Of a DNA stretch of 64,000 nt, positions 22,354 to 30,954 are shown piece after piece. Made by a program: the position numbers and the translations under genes. The DNA is from Nitrospirillum viridazoti CBAmc (GTDB taxonomy: Bacteria > Pseudomonadota > Alphaproteobacteria > Azospirillales > Azospirillaceae). Location: assembly GCF_000730165.1 (NCBI RefSeq), contig NZ_CP022110.1, forward strand, positions 1,991,501-2,055,500, given 5' to 3'. How positions within the stretch are numbered: the stretch's first letter is position 1; each line of letters opens with the position of its first letter. The notes under the pieces are model-generated. The model made no database searches. It was not told where the DNA came from and was given only the letters and a program-made list of their open reading frames with translations.

Positions 22354-24030
22354 ATGCGAACCCACACCAGACGCGCCCGCCTGCTGAAAGGCACGGCGGC
22401 GCTGGCTCTCGCAGTGGCCGTGGCCACGCCGGCGCTGGCGGCCGGCAAGGTCACCAAGGACGTGGCCCCGGTGACGGCCCAGGCCCTGTCCGAGCACATC
22501 CGCATCCTGGCATCCGATGAATTCCAGGGCCGCAAGCCCGGCACGGCGGGCGAGGACAAGGCCATCGCCTACATCCAGGACCAGTTCAAGAAGATCGGCC
22601 TGAAGCCCGCCGTGGACGGCAGCTATCTGCAGGACGTCCCGCTGACGGAGATCGTCAGCAAGGCCGACGGCCCCATGGTCATCACCGGCCCCAAGGCCGC
22701 GCCGCTGTCGCTGGAGTATTTCAGCGACATGATCGTCTGGACCCGCCAGCGCACCCCCCATGTCGAGGTCAAGGACAACGACATGGTGTTCGTGGGCTAT
22801 GGCATCACGGCGCCGGAATTCGGCTGGGACGACTATGCCGGCGTCGATGTGCGCGGCAAGACGGTGGTCATCCTGGTGAACGACCCCGGCTATGCCACCG
22901 GCGATCCCGCCCTGTTCGGCGGCGGCGCCATGACCTGGTACGGCCGCTGGGTCTACAAGTTCGAGGAGGCCGCCCGCCACGGCGCCACCGCCGCCATCAT
23001 CGTGCATGAGACGCGCGCCGCGGGCTATCCCTGGGGCGTGGTCGCCAACGGCGGCAGCATCCCCAAGCTGAGCCTGATGCCGGCCGACGGCGGGCTGAAG
23101 ACCCGTTCCGCCGTGGAAGGCTGGATGCAGCTGGACCAGGCCAAGGCCGTGTTCCAGGCCGCCGGGCTGGACTTCAACACCCTCAAGGACAGCGCCGCGC
23201 GGCGCGGCTTCAAGGCCGTGCCCCTGCCCCTGAAGATGTCGGTCGGCATCACGCCGACGGAGCGCGACGTCATCTCCCACAATGTCATCGGCACCATCCC
23301 GGGCACCAAGCACCCGGACGAGATGGTCCTGGTCGGTGCGCACTGGGACCACCTGGGTATCGGCCCCGCCATCAACGGCGACACCATCTATCACGGCGCC
23401 ATGGACAACGCCTCCGGCGTCGCCGGCCTGATCGAGCTGGCCAAGCGCTACACCAAGGGCCCCAAGCCCGACCGCACCCTGCTGTTCATCGCCTACACGG
23501 CGGAGGAGCAGGGCCTGCTGGGGTCCGAGTACTATGCCCAGCATCCCCTGTTCGCGCCCAACAAGACGGTCGCGGGCTTCAACATGGATATGCTGAGCAG
23601 CGTGGGCCTGACCCGCGACATCGTGCTGGTGGGCGGGCGCAAGTCCGACCTGGAGGACAGGCTGAAGGCCTGGACCGACGCCCACATGATGGCCCTGAAC
23701 CAGGAGCCTTTCCCCGAGCGCGGCTACTACTACCGCTCCGACCACTTCAACCTGGCCAAGATCGGCATCCCGGTGATCTACGCCCACAGCGGCATCGACA
23801 GCGTGGCCAACGGCGCCGAGTGGGGCAAGACCAAGGAGGACGAGTTCACCCGCCTCCACTACCACCAGCCGTCGGACAAATGGTCGCCGGACCTGGACCT
23901 CAGCGGCGGCGCCATGGAGGTCAACATGATCTATGACCTCAGCCGCCCGCTGGCCTTCGGCACCGATTGGCCGAAATGGTACGACAAGGCGGAGTTCAAG
24001 GCCGCCCGCGACAAGTCCATGGGGAAGTAG
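22354..24030 (+). CDS. Secreted M28-family zinc metallopeptidase (copy 2)
   Basis: The 558-residue product is a close paralogue of the preceding gene, nearly colinear over its whole length. The start MRTHTRRARLLKGTAALALA gives a classic signal peptide (cleavage near ALA-AG). The reading frame is open far upstream into copy 1, but only this start yields an export signal. It has the HWDHLG, MDNASG, AEEQGLLGSEYY, FNMD and SDHFN motifs, so both zinc sites look intact. It is bounded on both sides by terminators. Tandem duplication is the simplest origin. Confidence 0.9.
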   Translation: MRTHTRRARLLKGTAALALAVAVATPALAAGKVTKDVAPVTAQALSEHIRILASDEFQGRKPGTAGEDKAIAYIQDQFKKIGLKPAVDGSYLQDVPLTEIVSKADGPMVITGPKAAPLSLEYFSDMIVWTRQRTPHVEVKDNDMVFVGYGITAPEFGWDDYAGVDVRGKTVVILVNDPGYATGDPALFGGGAMTWYGRWVYKFEEAARHGATAAIIVHETRAAGYPWGVVANGGSIPKLSLMPADGGLKTRSAVEGWMQLDQAKAVFQAAGLDFNTLKDSAARRGFKAVPLPLKMSVGITPTERDVISHNVIGTIPGTKHPDEMVLVGAHWDHLGIGPAINGDTIYHGAMDNASGVAGLIELAKRYTKGPKPDRTLLFIAYTAEEQGLLGSEYYAQHPLFAPNKTVAGFNMDMLSSVGLTRDIVLVGGRKSDLEDRLKAWTDAHMMALNQEPFPERGYYYRSDHFNLAKIGIPVIYAHSGIDSVANGAEWGKTKEDEFTRLHYHQPSDKWSPDLDLSGGAMEVNMIYDLSRPLAFGTDWPKWYDKAEFKAARDKSMGK

Positions 24031-24046
24031 CCCCTTGAGTGACGAG

Positions 24047-24086
24047 AAGGGCCGCATCCCCACACCGGAGATGCGGCCCTTTTTTT
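24047..24086. terminator. Bidirectional intrinsic terminator
   Basis: AAGGGCCGCATC (24047-24058) and GATGCGGCCCTT (24070-24081 plus the following T) form a 12-bp stem with an 11-base loop and seven T residues on the plus strand. It lies between the convergent M28 gene and the flavin oxidoreductase, and the AAGG side gives a weaker T-tract for the minus strand. Confidence 0.88.
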
Positions 24087-24116
24087 AATCCAGTCCGGCG
24101 CGTTCCGCCCGGTGCC

Positions 24117-25121
<1,005 letters not shown>

Positions 25122-25227
25122 GGGGGGACCGGCCTTTCTTCGAACCGCGACGGAACTGCCAAGGGTTACCTAAGCACGCCCGCGCGGCTTTTCGAGGTGA
25201 GGCCGGTCACAGGGTTCCGGTTCCCGT

Positions 25228-26160
25228 TCAAGGCCGCTGCACCGCATCCACCGCCACCTTGAACGCCGCCAGTTCCAGGGCGTCCAGGTCACCGTCCCAC
25301 AGCGACTGGTGCAGGCGCCCGCCGTCGTTGACCAGACGGTCGGACCCCACGACCACGCTGGCCGCCTTCAGGCCCATCAGGGTGGCCAGGGTGAAGAACG
25401 GCCCCTCCTCCATCTCCACGAAGGTGGGCTTGTCCGAACCCTTGATGGCCAGCAGGTCGCGCAAGATGCTGCCCGGCTGGAAATAGTAGATGGGCATGGT
25501 GTAGCCGATGCCCCGGGCGCTGGGCAGGCCGGAGCGGGCGGCGGCGGCGCGCACCCGGGCGGTGAACTCCTGGTCCGGCCGTGCCACCTGCTGCTTGGCG
25601 TCGGGCGCCAGCAGGAAGGCACCGCCATCGCGGTAGGAGCCATCCGATACGATGATCTGGCCATAGGGCACGTCCGGCGACAGCAGGCCCGCCGTGCCGA
25701 CATGGATGACCCGGCGCGCGCCCAGGGCCTGCAACTCCGCCACCTGGGTGGTGATGCCGCCGGCGCCGGGCAAGCCGCGCACCACGGTGAAGGGCGCCGT
25801 GCCCGGCTTGCGCACCACCCACAGGTCGGTTGGGTCGGTGAAGCCGTAGGACAAATGGGTGTAGCTGCCCTGGAAGCCCGCCTGGTCCAAGTAGGTTTCC
25901 ACATCCACGCGGTGCAGCACGATGGCGTCGGCCGGGAAATCGTCCAGCTCGCCATGCATGAAGCGGTTCTTGCGCAGCCAGTCGACCTCATCGGCCGGGG
26001 TGTTCAGCCGTTCCTGGTGGCCGTGGCGGGCATAGCCGTCCAGCACCCGGTAGGGGGTCTCGGCCGTACCGGCCAGCGCCACGCCCGTCATCTGCCCAGT
26101 AGCCGCAGCTACGGTGACCATCACCAGACCAACGGCCAATGCCGCGATTCCCTTCGCCAC
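25228..26160 (-). CDS. Exported nucleoside-phosphorylase-superfamily protein
   Basis: The 310-residue product has a signal peptide (about 1-31) and a phosphorylase/nucleosidase fold: GAGGITTQVAELQALGARRV near 133-152, HVGTAGLLSPDVPYGQIIVS near 154-173 and FVEMEEGPFFTLATLMGLKA near 251-270. The last contains the EME motif that contacts ribose in the family. The likely start is GTG at 26160. Known relatives cleave nucleosides or 5'-methylthioadenosine in the cytoplasm, so export is unusual, and the substrate is open. A strong terminator lies upstream, at the end of the methyltransferase gene. Confidence 0.75.
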   Translation of the reverse strand: MAKGIAALAVGLVMVTVAAATGQMTGVALAGTAETPYRVLDGYARHGHQERLNTPADEVDWLRKNRFMHGELDDFPADAIVLHRVDVETYLDQAGFQGSYTHLSYGFTDPTDLWVVRKPGTAPFTVVRGLPGAGGITTQVAELQALGARRVIHVGTAGLLSPDVPYGQIIVSDGSYRDGGAFLLAPDAKQQVARPDQEFTARVRAAAARSGLPSARGIGYTMPIYYFQPGSILRDLLAIKGSDKPTFVEMEEGPFFTLATLMGLKAASVVVGSDRLVNDGGRLHQSLWDGDLDALELAAFKVAVDAVQRP

Positions 26161-26201
26161 GCCCCGTCCCCCTTCTTGGTCTTGATGGCTAAAGGGTCCG
26201 C

Positions 26202-26247
26202 AAAAACAAAGGGCTGCGCAATGGCCAAAACGGCCCTGGCGCAGCCC
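26202..26247 (-). terminator. Intrinsic terminator after the exported methyltransferase gene
   Basis: On the minus strand GGGCTGCGC and GCGCAGCCC (26247-26239 and 26219-26211) form a 9-bp stem with an inner GGCC stem, followed by TTTGTTTTTG. Confidence 0.85.
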
Positions 26248-26266
26248 CGGTCATGAGGGACTCTTA

Positions 26267-27031
26267 TTACTTCGGCTTGCGGAACTTGAAGATGAACTGG
26301 TCGGTGTGGCCGCGCAGCGCGGGGTCGAAGACCTTGAGCGTGTGGTTGTCCGACGTGTTATGCAGGGCATCGTCCTGGCCTTCCAGCACGAAGCCCGCGG
26401 CCTCCACCTCCTTTTTCACCGTTTCGGGATCGATACGATGAAGGGTATTGGTGTCGCGCACGCCGGAACCGGCCTCGGCCACATGGTCCAGCACGATATA
26501 GACGCCGCCGGGCTTCAGCGCGTTGAAGATGGCCTTGTTCACGGCCGCCGCCGCCTCCGCGCCCATGAAGGCGTGGACGTCGTGGTAATTCTGCGAGGTC
26601 CAGACCACGTCCACCTTCTCAGGGAAGGTCAGCGCGTTCACGGGCTCGACCAGCGGCACGATGTTGCCATAGGCCTTGTCCCCCGCCAGCGCCTTCTGCC
26701 CGTCCACCGCTTTTTGCGAGCGGGTGGCGATTTCATTGGGCAGCAGGGAATAGACCCGGCCCTTGGGGCCGACCGCCTTGGCGAACAGGCGGGTGAAGTA
26801 GCCGGCGCCCGGCATGAAGTCCACCACCTTGTCGCCCGCCTTCACGCCGGCGAAGGCCAGCATCTCGGCCGGCTTGCGGTCGGTGTCGCGATCCTTGTCG
26901 GCCTGGGGCCGGTTGCTGTCGGCGACGGCGGCGGTGATCGCGGGTGACGGCGCGGTGGCGGCGCTGGCGGTAAGCGCCAGGCTGGACACGGCCAGCCCCA
27001 GGGCCAGCGCGATGACGGAGACGCGAGACAT
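26267..27031 (-). CDS. Exported class I SAM-dependent methyltransferase-like protein
   Basis: The 254-residue protein has a clear signal peptide (MSRVSVIALALGLAVSSLAL, cleavage near ASA-AT). A class I methyltransferase domain follows, with motif I VVDFMPGAGYFTRLFAKAVG near 68-87 and a late FVLEGQDDALHNTSDNH region. An excellent GGAGGGAAGGGAACA ribosome site precedes the ATG. S-adenosylmethionine is not expected in the periplasm, so either the fold binds another ligand or the signal acts as an anchor. Similar exported methyltransferases occur in other alphaproteobacteria; their substrates are not known to me. Confidence 0.78.
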   Translation of the reverse strand: MSRVSVIALALGLAVSSLALTASAATAPSPAITAAVADSNRPQADKDRDTDRKPAEMLAFAGVKAGDKVVDFMPGAGYFTRLFAKAVGPKGRVYSLLPNEIATRSQKAVDGQKALAGDKAYGNIVPLVEPVNALTFPEKVDVVWTSQNYHDVHAFMGAEAAAAVNKAIFNALKPGGVYIVLDHVAEAGSGVRDTNTLHRIDPETVKKEVEAAGFVLEGQDDALHNTSDNHTLKVFDPALRGHTDQFIFKFRKPK

Positions 27032-27180
27032 TGTTCCCTTCCCTCCCTGGATGTCAGCCTTTGGCCAAGGATGGGTCCCCGATCAGGTCCCTTGCGGCCG
27101 GCTGCCGCTAGAAAGTGCGGAGCCGGCGCCATAAATCAATCCCACATCTCTGAAAAAACGACGGAATTGCAACCGCCGGG

Positions 27181-28413
27181 TCATCGCGCCGCAGGGCAGG
27201 CGGCCCGGGTTTGGACAGTCTTGGTGGCGCTCGCCACGGCGCCCCGCCGCCGGGTGACGGCCAGCAGCCCCAAGCCCGCGGCCATGAAGCCGGCCGAGAC
27301 CAGCGGCAGCGTGCCCACGCCGGCCAGGGGCTCAACCGCGCCGGCAGTGAAGGAGCCGGCGGCCATGCCGACATAGAGGGCCGACGAATTCAGGGCCAGC
27401 ACCAGGCCACGCACCTCCGGCGCCAGTTCCACCATGCGCCGCTGCTGCGAGGGCATGAACAGATCGTTGGCCAGCGCCCACAGCACCAGCAGGGCCAAGG
27501 CGGCCCACAGCCGCGCCGGGGCGCCGGCCATGGCCAGGAACATGACGGTCAGGCCGCCCAGGCTGACGGCCACCAGCCGGTCGGCGGACCACAGGTCGGC
27601 CAGCCAGCGCGCGAGGTAATTGCCGGCCAGTCCCGACAGCCCCAGCACCATGAGGGCCAGCGACGTCTGCGCCGTATCGGCGCCGAAGCGGTCGCGCAGC
27701 AGCGGGTTGATCAGCGTGATGGTGGTGAACAGTCCCGCCATCTGGCAGACCATCAGGGCGACGCCCCCCGCCACCCCCGGGCGCCGCAGGACGGCCGCCA
27801 GCTGCCCCAAGCCCAGGGCATGACCCCGCCCCCGGTCCTTGACGCCCAGCGCGATGGCCAGCGCCACGCCCCAGGTCCACACGCCCAGCCCGACGAACAT
27901 GGGGCGCCAGCCGATCTGTTCCCCCAGCCAGGCGGACAGCGGCAGGCCGACGACCGACGCCATGGTCATGCCGCTGAAGACAATGGCCAGGGCCCGGCCC
28001 TGCCGCTGGGGCGGCACCAGGGTGCTGCCCAGGGCCGACACCACCGGCCCGACGCAGGCGGCCCCCACGCCCGAGACGATGCGCAAGATCAGCAGCACGG
28101 AATAGCTGCCCACCCCGGCCGACAGCAGGGTGCAGGCGCCCAGGATGCCCAGGCCGGCCAGCAACAGGGTGCGGCGCGGCAGGTGTCCCGCCACCATCTG
28201 CACCACCGGGGCGGCGACGGCGAAGGTGGCGGCGAAGGCGGACACCATCAGCGCCACCGCGCTGGGTGGCAAAGACAGCGAGGCGGCGATCGGGGGCAAC
28301 GCCCCGACCACCGCCAGGGTGCCGGTGCCCATGGTGAAATAAGCCAGCGCCAGCAGGCGCAGGGGCCAAGCGGGCCAATCGGCGGCGGCATCCGGAGAGC
28401 GGGATTGGGACAT
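27181..28413 (-). CDS. MFS drug-type efflux transporter
   Basis: The 410-residue membrane protein has about 12 hydrophobic segments and the AraJ/DHA1-type motifs AYFTMGTGTLAVVGALPPIA (TM1 region) and LRIVSGVGAACVGPVVSALG (TM4-5 region), with GRALAIVFSGMTMASVVGLP following. It probably exports small molecules by proton antiport. It is divergent from a LysR regulator with only 93 bp between the starts, a classic regulator-target pair. Confidence 0.88.
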   Translation of the reverse strand: MSQSRSPDAAADWPAWPLRLLALAYFTMGTGTLAVVGALPPIAASLSLPPSAVALMVSAFAATFAVAAPVVQMVAGHLPRRTLLLAGLGILGACTLLSAGVGSYSVLLILRIVSGVGAACVGPVVSALGSTLVPPQRQGRALAIVFSGMTMASVVGLPLSAWLGEQIGWRPMFVGLGVWTWGVALAIALGVKDRGRGHALGLGQLAAVLRRPGVAGGVALMVCQMAGLFTTITLINPLLRDRFGADTAQTSLALMVLGLSGLAGNYLARWLADLWSADRLVAVSLGGLTVMFLAMAGAPARLWAALALLVLWALANDLFMPSQQRRMVELAPEVRGLVLALNSSALYVGMAAGSFTAGAVEPLAGVGTLPLVSAGFMAAGLGLLAVTRRRGAVASATKTVQTRAACPAAR

Positions 28414-28472
28414 GGTTGCCTCACGATCAGGGTTAGGCGATGCCCTGGTGAGATAGTTTCCGTTTGGCTATA

Positions 28473-28491
28473 ATTGAAATCGATCGTCAAT
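28473..28491. promoter_or_regulatory. Candidate LysR-type operator
   Basis: ATTGA (28473-28477), nine bases, then TCAAT (28487-28491) form an inverted repeat with an ATCGAT centre. It lies in the short gap between the divergent MFS and lysR-type genes, 16 bp before the lysR ATG. LysR proteins usually bind T-N11-A dyads, so this fits loosely. Confidence 0.4.
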
Positions 28492-28506
28492 ATTGGACCC
28501 ATAACC

Positions 28507-29430
28507 ATGATCGATCTGAGGGGCGTGGACCTGAACCTGCTGGTCTCGCTGGACGCGCTGCTGGACCAGGCCAACGTCACCCGGGCGGCCGCGCGCCTGG
28601 GCATCAGCCAGCCGGCCCTGTCGGCGCAGTTGGCCCGCCTGCGCGACCTGTTCCACGATCCCCTGTTCGTGCCGTCGGAAACCGGCCGGGGCATGGTGCC
28701 CACCACCCGCGCGCTGGAACTGCAGACTCCCCTGCGCGCCGCCTTGCAGGAGCTGGAGACGGTGGTGCGCCGGCCACCGGCCTTCGACCCCCTGACGGCC
28801 ACCCGCGATTTCGCCATCGCCGCCAGTGACAACAGCACGGTGGCGGTGGGGCTGGGCTTGATGGAGCGCTTGCGCGCCGTGGCGGGCCCGGGCATCCGCC
28901 TGTCCTTCCGCGCGCCCAACGCGGAACGCATCCTGGGCCAGATGCAGCGGGGCGAGGTGGATTTGCTGATCGGCTCGCAAAACATGGTCCAGACCGGCAT
29001 GATCGTGCGCCGCCTGGCGGGGGAGCGCTATCTGGTGGCCCAGCGCAAGGGCCATCCGCGCGGCGCCGGGCCCCTGGACCTGGACGGCTATTGCGCCCAG
29101 GAGCACATCCTGGTGTCCACCAACGGCGGCGGCTTCGTCGGTTTCGTGGATGAGGATCTGGAGCGGCTGGGGCGGCAGCGGCGGGTGGCCCTGTCCATCC
29201 ACCAGTTCATGCTGGCCGTGCCCATCCTGCTGGCCACCGATTATCTCTGCGTCCTGCCCAGCCGCCTGGCCCGCCGCTATGCCGAGAAGCTGGACCTGTT
29301 CGACCTGCCCCTGCCCAACCGGCGCAGCTATGATTTCATGGCCGCCTGGCACCCCCGCCACCAGGCCGATCCCGGCCATGTCTGGCTGCGCCAACAGGTG
29401 GCGGCGGTGGCGGAGGGGATGGGCTGCTAA
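28507..29430 (+). CDS. LysR-family transcriptional regulator
   Basis: The 307-residue protein has the N-terminal winged helix (DLNLLVSLDALLDQANVTRA, with the recognition segment RLGISQPALSAQLARLRDLF near 29-48) and the LysR substrate-binding domain. The ATG at 28507 is chosen over a TTG 33 bases upstream because the family begins just before DLNLL. It is divergent from the MFS gene and probably controls it. Its stop codon overlaps that of the convergent oxidase gene by 4 bases. The effector is unknown. Confidence 0.9.
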   Translation: MIDLRGVDLNLLVSLDALLDQANVTRAAARLGISQPALSAQLARLRDLFHDPLFVPSETGRGMVPTTRALELQTPLRAALQELETVVRRPPAFDPLTATRDFAIAASDNSTVAVGLGLMERLRAVAGPGIRLSFRAPNAERILGQMQRGEVDLLIGSQNMVQTGMIVRRLAGERYLVAQRKGHPRGAGPLDLDGYCAQEHILVSTNGGGFVGFVDEDLERLGRQRRVALSIHQFMLAVPILLATDYLCVLPSRLARRYAEKLDLFDLPLPNRRSYDFMAAWHPRHQADPGHVWLRQQVAAVAEGMGC

Positions 29431-30647
29431 CCGAAGGCCGGCGGTGGAAACAGGCCGGCGATGATGCGCACCGACTGCTCCGCCAGCGGGCGGTCAGGCT
29501 CGATGGTGTCGTCGTTGTAGCCGTAATAATCATCCGGCCCTACCGCCTGGAAGACGAAGCCGTCGCGCCGGGGCACGAAGGACACGCCGTTGTAGAACAG
29601 GCCGTAGTGCACATCCTCCTGCGGGATCATGCGCGCCAGCTGGCCCCGCACCGGGATGATGGAGTTGTCGCCCATCAGGGCGCGGGCGCCGTAGCCGGTG
29701 CAGTTCACCAGCACCTTCTGAGCAACGCCGGCGAAATCCGCCGGGGTGTGGAATTCCCGCACCTCGATGCGGCCGCCGTTGGCGTGGAACTCATCCAGCA
29801 ACAGGCGGGCGTAGCTGGAAATGTTGAACACCATGTTGGTGTTGCGCCGAACAAAGCGCGCGCCGAAGGGATGCAGACCCGCCGGCACATCAACGGAATG
29901 GGGTGTCAGGGTTGGCAACAGCTCGTGCTGCAAGGCGTCGGCGAAGGGAGGCCGGCCGTCGGTCACCGGCTCGTGGCGCTCCCGGTTGGCCTGGTCGGAG
30001 ACGTTGTAGTTGTCCACCCACTCGATGGGGGTGCCGGGCAGGCCCAGCAGGCTCTGATAGGCCTGGAACGAGGTCAGGCACATGCGTGCCCACAGCGCCT
30101 TGAACTCCGGCGTGGCGTATTGTTCCAGGCAGATGCGCGAATCCGGTGACCAGACGCCGGTGGCGAAGCTGGACCGGGTGTCAGGCGGCAGGTCCTTGGC
30201 ATAGATGGTGACCTTGGCACCGGCGCGCTGCAGCTGCAGCGCCGTGGTCAGGCCGATGGCCCCGCAACCGATGACGGCGATGTCGCGCTCCCCCAGGGCC
30301 ATGGCCTTCTCCGTCGCGACCAGGCCCGTCCCCCAGGATAGGGACCAGCCGCTGCCGCCGTGGCCGTAATGGTGGACCACCAGCTTCTGGCCGATGCGCT
30401 CCACCTCCAGCCGGGGGCCCTGGGCGCGAAAGGGGCGCGTGCAGACGGTGATGCGGGTGATGCGATCCGGCGTGGCCCGGATGGGCGTCAGCGCCAGGGG
30501 CGACCGCGCCGCCTCGGTCACGCCGCCATGCCGGCCCCCCTCTACATTGACTGCGCAACCCGCCAGCATCAGTGCCGCACCCGCACCGGCCAACAGATCG
30601 CGCCGGCCCACGCCAACGGCCAGACCCTTCATCCGCCCCACCGCCAT
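29427..30647 (-). CDS. Exported FAD oxidoreductase, apparently a circularly permuted D-amino-acid oxidase
   Basis: From the ATG at 30647 (AAGGGG ribosome site) the product has 406 residues. It begins with a twin-arginine signal (GRRDLLAG) that ends in a lipobox (LMLAGC, Cys about 31). The segment TRPFRAQGPRLEVERI then VVHHYGHGGSGWSLSWGT (about 70-107) matches the block that closes ordinary D-amino-acid oxidases. Here it precedes the FAD Rossmann motif IAVIGCGAIGLTTAL (about 123-137). NCTGYGARAL and PVRGQLARM (about 317-341) follow, and the chain stops where the missing C-terminal block would begin. This order reads as a circular permutation. The predicted site is the inner membrane surface or periplasm. 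The substrate is unknown; D-amino acids are an inference. Confidence 0.8.
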   Translation of the reverse strand: MAVGRMKGLAVGVGRRDLLAGAGAALMLAGCAVNVEGGRHGGVTEAARSPLALTPIRATPDRITRITVCTRPFRAQGPRLEVERIGQKLVVHHYGHGGSGWSLSWGTGLVATEKAMALGERDIAVIGCGAIGLTTALQLQRAGAKVTIYAKDLPPDTRSSFATGVWSPDSRICLEQYATPEFKALWARMCLTSFQAYQSLLGLPGTPIEWVDNYNVSDQANRERHEPVTDGRPPFADALQHELLPTLTPHSVDVPAGLHPFGARFVRRNTNMVFNISSYARLLLDEFHANGGRIEVREFHTPADFAGVAQKVLVNCTGYGARALMGDNSIIPVRGQLARMIPQEDVHYGLFYNGVSFVPRRDGFVFQAVGPDDYYGYNDDTIEPDRPLAEQSVRIIAGLFPPPAFG

Positions 30648-30822
30648 GCCATCCCCCTTATCGTTACCGGACGGCATCCAGGGCCGCTTGGAGAAGACGA
30701 TACGGGAAAAGAAGGGCTTGAGAAACCGGGACTTGGCGGGGAAGGTAGACGCCGCCCATCGCGAGCTACGGGACCTGGCCGCCGCCATGTTCGAAAAGAT
30801 CACCCACCTGGCGCGCGACTGA
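30646..30822 (+). CDS. Possible small protein, divergent and overlapping at its start
   Basis: A 58-residue frame begins MPSPLSLPDGIQGRLEKTIR and continues with charged helical sequence (RELRDLAAAMFEKITHLARD at the end). Its composition is more protein-like than most chance frames here. However, its ATG overlaps the ATG of the divergent oxidase gene by two bases and no ribosome site is visible. It may be a chance frame or the remnant of a longer gene. Confidence 0.25.
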   Translation: MPSPLSLPDGIQGRLEKTIREKKGLRNRDLAGKVDAAHRELRDLAAAMFEKITHLARD

Positions 30823-30881
30823 TCCCGCGACAGCCGGGCCGTTGGCCCGGCCACCACTCCCAGGCAGCGCTCATCTGACTA

Positions 30882-30938
30882 CCAATTAGCGGACTGTTGA
30901 CTTCCAATTGGCCGAATATGATATTCCCAATCGGCCGA
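30882..30938. repeat. Three tandem 12-bp repeats upstream of the AAA/DUF4143 gene
   Basis: CCAATTAGCGGA (30882-30893), CCAATTGGCCGA (30904-30915) and CCAATCGGCCGA (30927-30938) are near-identical direct repeats spaced 22 and 23 bp apart, about two helical turns. They overlap the candidate promoter of the following gene. Such face-aligned repeats usually mark a cooperative DNA-binding site. Confidence 0.65.
30897..30925 (+). promoter_or_regulatory. Candidate promoter of the AAA/DUF4143 gene
   Basis: TTGACT (30897-30902), a 17-bp spacer and GATATT (30920-30925) resemble a sigma70 promoter. The middle copy of the tandem repeat lies between the two hexamers. A TATGAT also starts at 30917 but would leave a 14-bp spacer. 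Confidence 0.5.
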
Positions 30939-30954
30939 CGCTTTGAGGGTGAGC

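Noticed and set aside
22009-24063. A 684-codon frame opposite the second M28 gene
   Set aside because: Shadow frame; the plus-strand peptidase has all its motifs.
27211-28473. A 420-codon Gln/His-rich frame opposite the MFS gene
   Set aside because: Shadow of the transporter; composition typical of antisense to membrane proteins in GC-rich DNA.
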